Below are positions 6,059 to 9,839 of a DNA stretch of 9,839 nt, one piece after another; the first letter of the stretch is position 1, and the number at the start of each line of letters is the position of its first letter. The translations under genes were made by a program, and so were the position numbers. The stretch lies in the NCBI GenBank assembly GCA_025936595.1, contig JAICTB010000072.1, forward strand, positions 1 through 9,839. Direction: 5' to 3'. This stretch comes from Thermoleophilia bacterium. Its GTDB lineage: Bacteria; Actinomycetota; Thermoleophilia; Gaiellales; Gaiellaceae. The notes beneath the pieces are model-generated. The model saw nothing but the letters and a program-made list of their open reading frames with translations, was not told the DNA's origin and made no database searches.

Positions 6059-7239
6059 AGCTCTTCCGCACGCTCTCGACACCGCGTCTCGTCCTGCTCG
6101 CCTGCGCCGTCGCGATCGCGGTTGCCGGCGGAGCGCTCGCCGTCGCCGCACGCGGCGGCGGCGGCGCGACGCCGCCGCCGAAGCCGCTCGCGAATGCGAT
6201 CCACGACGCGCTCGCGGCGCCGGCGCCTGCTGGCGTGACCGCGCGCATCGCCTTCACGAACAACCTCTTCCCCTCGGGCGCGCTCGCCGGCCAGGCCGGA
6301 TCGGCGCTGATGTCGAGCGCGAGCGGGCGCCTCTGGGCGAACGAGGACGGAGGGCGCCTGGAGCTGCAGTCGGACGCCGGCGACACGCAGATCGTCTGGA
6401 GCGACCGGAAGGTGACGGTGTACGACGCGACGTCGAACACCGCCTACGTCGGCGACCTGCCTGCGAAGTCCGGCACGGACGGTGGGACTTCGACCGTGCC
6501 GACGCTCGACAGGATCTCGACCTTCCTCACCGGGCTCGCGAAGCACTGGTCCCTCTCCGGCGCCGAGCCCTCGAACGTCGCCGGCGAGGAGGCGTACACC
6601 GTGCGTGTCTCGCCGAGCCACGACGGCGGGCTGCTCGGCTCGGCGCGACTCGCCTGGGACGCAGTGCACGGCGTTCCGCTGCGCATCGCTGTGTATGCAC
6701 AGGGCTCGTCGTCTCCGGTCCTGGCGCTCGAGGCGACGAGGATCTCGTTCGGCGCCGTGCCGTCGTCGGATATCGACGTCGCGCCGCCCGCGGGCGCGAA
6801 GATCGTCGACCTCTCGTCCCACGTCGGCCCGGGCTCCGGCTCCGCCGGCGTGAGCGGTGCTGCGCCGGTGACCGGGCTTGCTGCGGTGCAGGCGGCTGCG
6901 CCGTTCGCCGTCGTCGCGCCGGACACGCTCGTCGGGCTCCCGCGCCGCGACGTGCGCCTGGTCGGCCCGGCGGACGGCAGGTCGGCGCTCGTCGTGTACG
7001 GGCAAGGGTTGGGCGCGATCGCCGTCGTCGAGCGCAAGCAGGAGGCTGCGGGTACCGGCGACGGCGGCATGCTGACGGCGTTGCCGTCGATCTCGCTCGA
7101 CGGTGTGACCGCGCACGAGCTTGCGACCCAGCTCGGCACGGTGCTCGGCTGGAACCGGGCGGGCGTCACGTACGTGCTGGCGGGATCGATCCCGTCCTCT
7201 GCGGCCGAAGCGGCGGCGCGCGCACTGAGCTCTACATGA
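6055..7239 (+). CDS. Membrane-anchored LolA/RseB-like envelope protein
   Basis: A 394-residue protein with a basic N-terminus (MKLFRTLSTPR) and one hydrophobic helix at about 12-33, followed by a Gly- and Pro-rich linker (RGGGGATPPPKP). It is probably an extracytoplasmic protein held by an uncleaved anchor or signal peptide. C17 in VLLAC faintly resembles a lipobox, but the hydrophobic run before it is too short. Residues about 45-260 read as a LolA/RseB-type beta half-barrel: ITARIAF-like opening (VTARIAFTNN), LWANEDGGRLELQSDAGDTQIVW, then VTVYDATSNTAYVG, and GVPLRIAVYA, the pattern of lipoprotein-carrier-like domains. The C-terminal part (about 290-394) ends in ISLDGVTAHELATQLG and VTYVLAGSIPSSAAEAAARAL, resembling a DUF4367-like domain. 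The role is probably binding a lipid or hydrophobic ligand in the envelope. GTG 6055 overlaps the kinase stop by 4 bases; its own stop overlaps the ABC ATPase by 4. The family call rests on pattern memory, not on alignment. Confidence 0.72.
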   Translation: MKLFRTLSTPRLVLLACAVAIAVAGGALAVAARGGGGATPPPKPLANAIHDALAAPAPAGVTARIAFTNNLFPSGALAGQAGSALMSSASGRLWANEDGGRLELQSDAGDTQIVWSDRKVTVYDATSNTAYVGDLPAKSGTDGGTSTVPTLDRISTFLTGLAKHWSLSGAEPSNVAGEEAYTVRVSPSHDGGLLGSARLAWDAVHGVPLRIAVYAQGSSSPVLALEATRISFGAVPSSDIDVAPPAGAKIVDLSSHVGPGSGSAGVSGAAPVTGLAAVQAAAPFAVVAPDTLVGLPRRDVRLVGPADGRSALVVYGQGLGAIAVVERKQEAAGTGDGGMLTALPSISLDGVTAHELATQLGTVLGWNRAGVTYVLAGSIPSSAAEAAARALSST

Positions 7240-8162
7240 GCGACGCGCCGCCGATCGAGCCGATGCCGATCGAAGCGTGCGGGCTCGTCAAGCGCTACGG
7301 CGACATCGTCGCGGTCGATCACGTCGATCTGTCCGTCGAGCGCGGTGATGTCTTCGGCTATCTGGGCCCGAACGGCGCGGGCAAGACGACGTCGCTGCGC
7401 ATGCTCCTCGGGCTGATCCGCCCGACCGCGGGAGCGGCGCGCCTGTTCGGTCGCGACCCGATCGTCGACGGAGCGCGCGCGCTCGACGGCGTGGCCGGGT
7501 TCGTCGAAGGGCCGAGGTTCTACCCGTATCTCTCCGGGCGCCGTAACCTGCGGCTGCTCGGCGACCTGGACGGCGGCGTGCCCGCGGCGCGCATCGACGA
7601 GGTGCTCGACGTGGTCGAGCTGCGCGACCGCGCGAAGGACCGCGTCGGCGGCTACTCGCACGGCATGCGCCAGCGGCTCGGCATCGCCGGCGCGCTGCTG
7701 CGCGACCCGAGGCTGCTCCTCCTCGACGAGCCTGCAACCGGGCTCGACCCGGGCGGCATGCGCGACATGCGGGAGCTGATCAAGCGCCTTGCCGCCGACG
7801 GGATCACGATCCTTCTCTCGAGTCACATCCTCGCCGAGGTCGAGGAGCTCTGCAATCGCGTCGCGATCATCCGGACGGGGCGAATCATCTACGAAGGCCG
7901 CCTCGACGAGCTGCTCCAGAGCGCGGGCGGCGGGTATCTCCTGCGCGCGAGCGACCCCGAGCGTGCGCGCGCGGTGCTGCTCGCGCACGGGATCGACGGC
8001 GTCCAGGTCGTCGAGCGTGAGCTGCGCTTCCAGGCGGACGCCGCGACCGTCGAGGCTGCGAGCGTCGCCCTCGGCAAGGCGGGCATCGGCATCTCGCTGC
8101 TCGCCCCCCATACGGCGACGCTCGAGGAGCTCTTCCTCGGCATGACGGAGCAGGCTGCGTGA
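7236..8162 (+). CDS. ABC transporter ATP-binding protein (CcmA/BcrA-type exporter ATPase)
   Basis: A 308-residue cytoplasmic ATPase that would drive the permease encoded next. Walker A is GPNGAGKTT (44-52, K50), the signature YSHGMRQRLGIA starts at 140, Walker B is LLLLDE with D164/E165, the D-loop follows (ATGLDP), and the switch His is H197 in LSSHIL. At the Q-loop position the sequence is FVEGPRFYPYLSGRRNL, with E91 in place of Gln, as in many BcrA/YxlF-like drug and lantibiotic exporter ATPases. The C-terminal 90 residues (about 220-308) form the accessory region usual in this group and end in LEELFLGMTE. ATG 7236 overlaps the upstream stop (ATGA). In-frame upstream sequence back to 5874 is a shadow of the envelope gene. 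The single ATPase and single permease suggest a homodimer of each. The substrate is unknown; self-protection against an envelope-active compound is a reasonable guess. Confidence 0.94.
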   Translation: MSDAPPIEPMPIEACGLVKRYGDIVAVDHVDLSVERGDVFGYLGPNGAGKTTSLRMLLGLIRPTAGAARLFGRDPIVDGARALDGVAGFVEGPRFYPYLSGRRNLRLLGDLDGGVPAARIDEVLDVVELRDRAKDRVGGYSHGMRQRLGIAGALLRDPRLLLLDEPATGLDPGGMRDMRELIKRLAADGITILLSSHILAEVEELCNRVAIIRTGRIIYEGRLDELLQSAGGGYLLRASDPERARAVLLAHGIDGVQVVERELRFQADAATVEAASVALGKAGIGISLLAPHTATLEELFLGMTEQAA

Positions 8163-8965
8163 CCCGCGTCTACAAGTGGGAGGTGCTGAAGCTGCTCGCG
8201 CAGAAGCGGACGTACCTCGGGCTCGGCGCGGCGATGCTCGTGCCGCTGATCTTCGTCGTCGTCCTGACCTTCAGGTCGGGCGGCCCGAACGACATCCCGC
8301 TCGGGCGTTCGATCCGAGACACCGGCCTCGCGACGCCGTTCGTCGTCCTCTTCTTCATGTCGATCTGGGCGTTCCCGCTGATCACGGCGCTCGTCTCGGG
8401 CGACATCGTCGCGGCGGAGAGCCACAACGGGACGCTCAAGACGATCCTCACGCGCTCGCGCGACCGCGGCGAGATCTACGCGGCGAAGGTCCTCGCCGCG
8501 TTCACCTACACGGCGCTCGTGATCGCGGCGATGGGCGTCGTCGGCGTCGTCGCGGCGAGCATCGAGTGGGGCTTCAACGACCTGACGTCGCTGTCCGGCA
8601 CCACGGTGAGCGCCTGGCACGGTCTCGGCCTGCTCGCGGCGAGCCTCGCGATCTATGCGTGGCCCATGGCGGGGATCGCGGCGTTCGGCCTCTTCCTCTC
8701 GACCGTCACGCGGAACAGCGCCTCCGCCGTCGTCGGCACGTTGCTGTGGGCGCTCCTGATGCAGCTGCTCGGCGTGCTGCCGGGGACGGAGTCGATCAGG
8801 CCGTATCTGCTCGGCGAGCAGTTTCAGGCCTGGCACGGCTTCCTCCGCACGCCCGCCGACTGGACGCCGGTCGTGCGCGCGCTCTGGGTGTGCGCGTTCT
8901 ACGTCGGCGTGCCGCTCGCGGCGGGCTACCTCGTCTTCCTGCGCCGCGACGTCGCGGGCGAGTAA
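8159..8965 (+). CDS. ABC-2 type transporter permease
   Basis: A 268-residue integral membrane subunit pairing with the preceding ATPase. Six hydrophobic segments are visible at about 20-38, 61-84, 110-134, 153-180, 187-207 and 239-261, the usual six-helix ABC-2 layout. The loop after helix 2 carries SGDIVAAESHNGTLKTILTRS, then RDRGEIYAAK, which is the family's conserved cytoplasmic coupling stretch (typically with the sense E-x-x-x-GTL-x-x-L-x-R). This resembles the NatB/BcrB-like exporter permeases. GTG 8159 overlaps the ATPase stop (GTGA), with GGAG at 8147-8150 as ribosome-binding site. It is the last gene of the five-gene run, and its stop is 6 bases from that of the convergent GH15 gene. 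There is no large extracellular domain, so it is not a BceB-type sensor permease. Confidence 0.92.
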   Translation: MTRVYKWEVLKLLAQKRTYLGLGAAMLVPLIFVVVLTFRSGGPNDIPLGRSIRDTGLATPFVVLFFMSIWAFPLITALVSGDIVAAESHNGTLKTILTRSRDRGEIYAAKVLAAFTYTALVIAAMGVVGVVAASIEWGFNDLTSLSGTTVSAWHGLGLLAASLAIYAWPMAGIAAFGLFLSTVTRNSASAVVGTLLWALLMQLLGVLPGTESIRPYLLGEQFQAWHGFLRTPADWTPVVRALWVCAFYVGVPLAAGYLVFLRRDVAGE

Positions 8966-8971
8966 GAGCGG

Positions 8972-9839
8972 TCAGGCGTGCGCGGTTTCCGGCGCTCGCT
9001 CGCGCTCCGCGCGCATGACGGACACAGCGGCGAGGATGAGCGACAGGTGCGTGAGCGCCTGCGGGAAGTTTCCGAGGAACGCGCGCGTCTCCGGGTCGAT
9101 TTGCTCGGAGTAGAGCCCGACGTCGTTCGACGCCTCGAGGAGCTGCTCCATCAGCGCGCGCGCCTCCTCGGTCCGCCCGAGGCGCGCGAGTGCGTCGACG
9201 AGCCAGAACGAGCACGCGAGGAAGCAGCCTTCCTCGTTGCGCAGGCCCGTCGTGCGGTAGAGGAACGGCCCGTTGCCGAGCTCGCGTTGTAGCGCCTCGA
9301 CGGTCGAGACGAAGCGGTCCTCGGTCACCTCGAAGTACCCCCAGCGCGCGGCGAGCAGGATGCTCGCATCGAGCTCGTCACTGCCCGGGTAGAAGACGTA
9401 CGCGCCGCGGTGCTCGGACCAGCAGCTCTCCTCGATCCAGGCGTGGATCTTCGCGCGGTCGCGGCGCCAGGTCTTCACGTGCCGGTCCGGAAGGCGGCCG
9501 TTCTCGGCCAGCTCGATCGCGTGGTCGAGCGCGGCCCAGCAGGCGATCTTCGACTGCGTGTACGGATGCTCGTCGACCTCCCAGATGCCGGAGTCGTCGC
9601 GCTGCCACAGCTCGCACACCGCATCAGCGAGCGTCGCGCACTGATCCGCACTCCTCGGGTCGAGCACGTGCCCCGCGCCGCAGAACCGATAGGCAGCGTC
9701 GAGAATGTCCGCGTAGCCGCCGAGCTGCAGCTGCGACTGTGCGTCGTTCCCGATTCGCACCGGCTGCGACCCGCGATAGCCGGCGAAGTCGAGGTCGAGG
9801 CGCGGCAGATCGGTCTCGGCCTTCAGCGTGTACATCGGC
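8972..9839 (-). CDS. Glycoside hydrolase family 15 protein (trehalase/glucoamylase-like), 3' part
   Basis: The last 288 or so residues of a GH15 inverting alpha-glucosidase. The gene runs off the window's right edge: sequence before the in-frame ATG at 9835 is still open, and family members continue for about 300 residues upstream, so this Met is internal. Numbering from that Met, the (alpha/alpha)6-barrel motifs are GYRGSQPVRIGN (19-30), the general-acid region GIWEVDEHPYTQSK with E86, and GLRNEEGCFLACSFWLVDAL (197-216) with E201/E202. The ending VGLYSEQIDPETRAFLGNFPQALTH is a typical GH15 end. Actinobacterial members include alpha,alpha-trehalases as well as glucoamylase- and dextranase-like enzymes, and I cannot choose between them here. 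No signal peptide can be judged. It is transcribed towards the ABC operon, with 6 bases between the stops, and shows no functional link with it. Confidence 0.92.
   Translation of the reverse strand, partial: PMYTLKAETDLPRLDLDFAGYRGSQPVRIGNDAQSQLQLGGYADILDAAYRFCGAGHVLDPRSADQCATLADAVCELWQRDDSGIWEVDEHPYTQSKIACWAALDHAIELAENGRLPDRHVKTWRRDRAKIHAWIEESCWSEHRGAYVFYPGSDELDASILLAARWGYFEVTEDRFVSTVEALQRELGNGPFLYRTTGLRNEEGCFLACSFWLVDALARLGRTEEARALMEQLLEASNDVGLYSEQIDPETRAFLGNFPQALTHLSLILAAVSVMRAERERAPETAHA

Noticed and set aside
6085..6108. Possible lipobox (VLLAC, Cys 17) making the LolA-like protein a lipoprotein
   Set aside because: Only about five hydrophobic residues come before the Cys and the hydrophobic helix continues after it, so a membrane anchor or ordinary signal peptide is more likely.
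5083..7116. Minus-strand open frame of 677 codons
   Set aside because: Antisense shadow of the kinase and the LolA-like gene; low-complexity Ser/Arg/Ala composition and no domain motif.
6444..8111. Minus-strand open frame of 555 codons opposite the ABC ATPase
   Set aside because: Composition is that of a complementary-strand shadow, and the plus strand there has unmistakable Walker and signature motifs.

Overview
The window is very GC-rich and densely coding, with a strong G/C preference at third codon positions, many GTG/TTG starts and 4-base start/stop overlaps. This, together with an MprAB-like two-component pair and a GH15 enzyme of the bacterial trehalase/glucoamylase type, suggests a high-GC actinobacterium. 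A deep-branching class such as Thermoleophilia is my best guess, but that is an inference from overall protein character and not from a marker gene. No rRNA, tRNA, CRISPR array, insertion sequence or phage gene is visible. The largest stretch without an assigned gene is 68 bases (295-362).

Layout. (1) 1-294 is the 3' end of rsgA (ribosome-assembly GTPase), followed 7 bases later by a perfect GC-rich hairpin (302-321) that may end its transcript. (2) 363-3251 is a tightly overlapped three-gene cassette: two different alpha/beta-hydrolase-fold proteins with GxSxG serine motifs and an ATP-grasp ligase, with overlaps of 4 and 8 bases. (3) 3297-4055 encodes a papain-like cysteine-peptidase-fold protein with its own strong ribosome-binding site. 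(4) 4065-8965 is a five-gene run in which every junction is a 4-base overlap: OmpR-type response regulator, sensor histidine kinase, membrane-anchored LolA/RseB-like envelope protein, ABC ATPase and ABC-2 permease. (5) 8972-9839 on the minus strand is the 3' part of a GH15 glycoside hydrolase, convergent with the permease and separated from it by only 6 bases.

How they may work together. The five-gene run reads as a self-contained envelope sensing-and-export unit: the kinase and regulator would control an exporter, and the LolA-like protein would bind a hydrophobic or lipid ligand outside the membrane. The cassette of two hydrolases plus ATP-grasp looks like a small-molecule or peptide ligation-and-cleavage pathway of unknown product. 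The papain-like gene lies between the two units, only 9 bases before the response regulator, and could belong to either. The cassette is the part most likely to hold an undescribed system. Its product cannot be named from sequence alone. No convincing -35/-10 promoter could be picked out by eye anywhere in the window.
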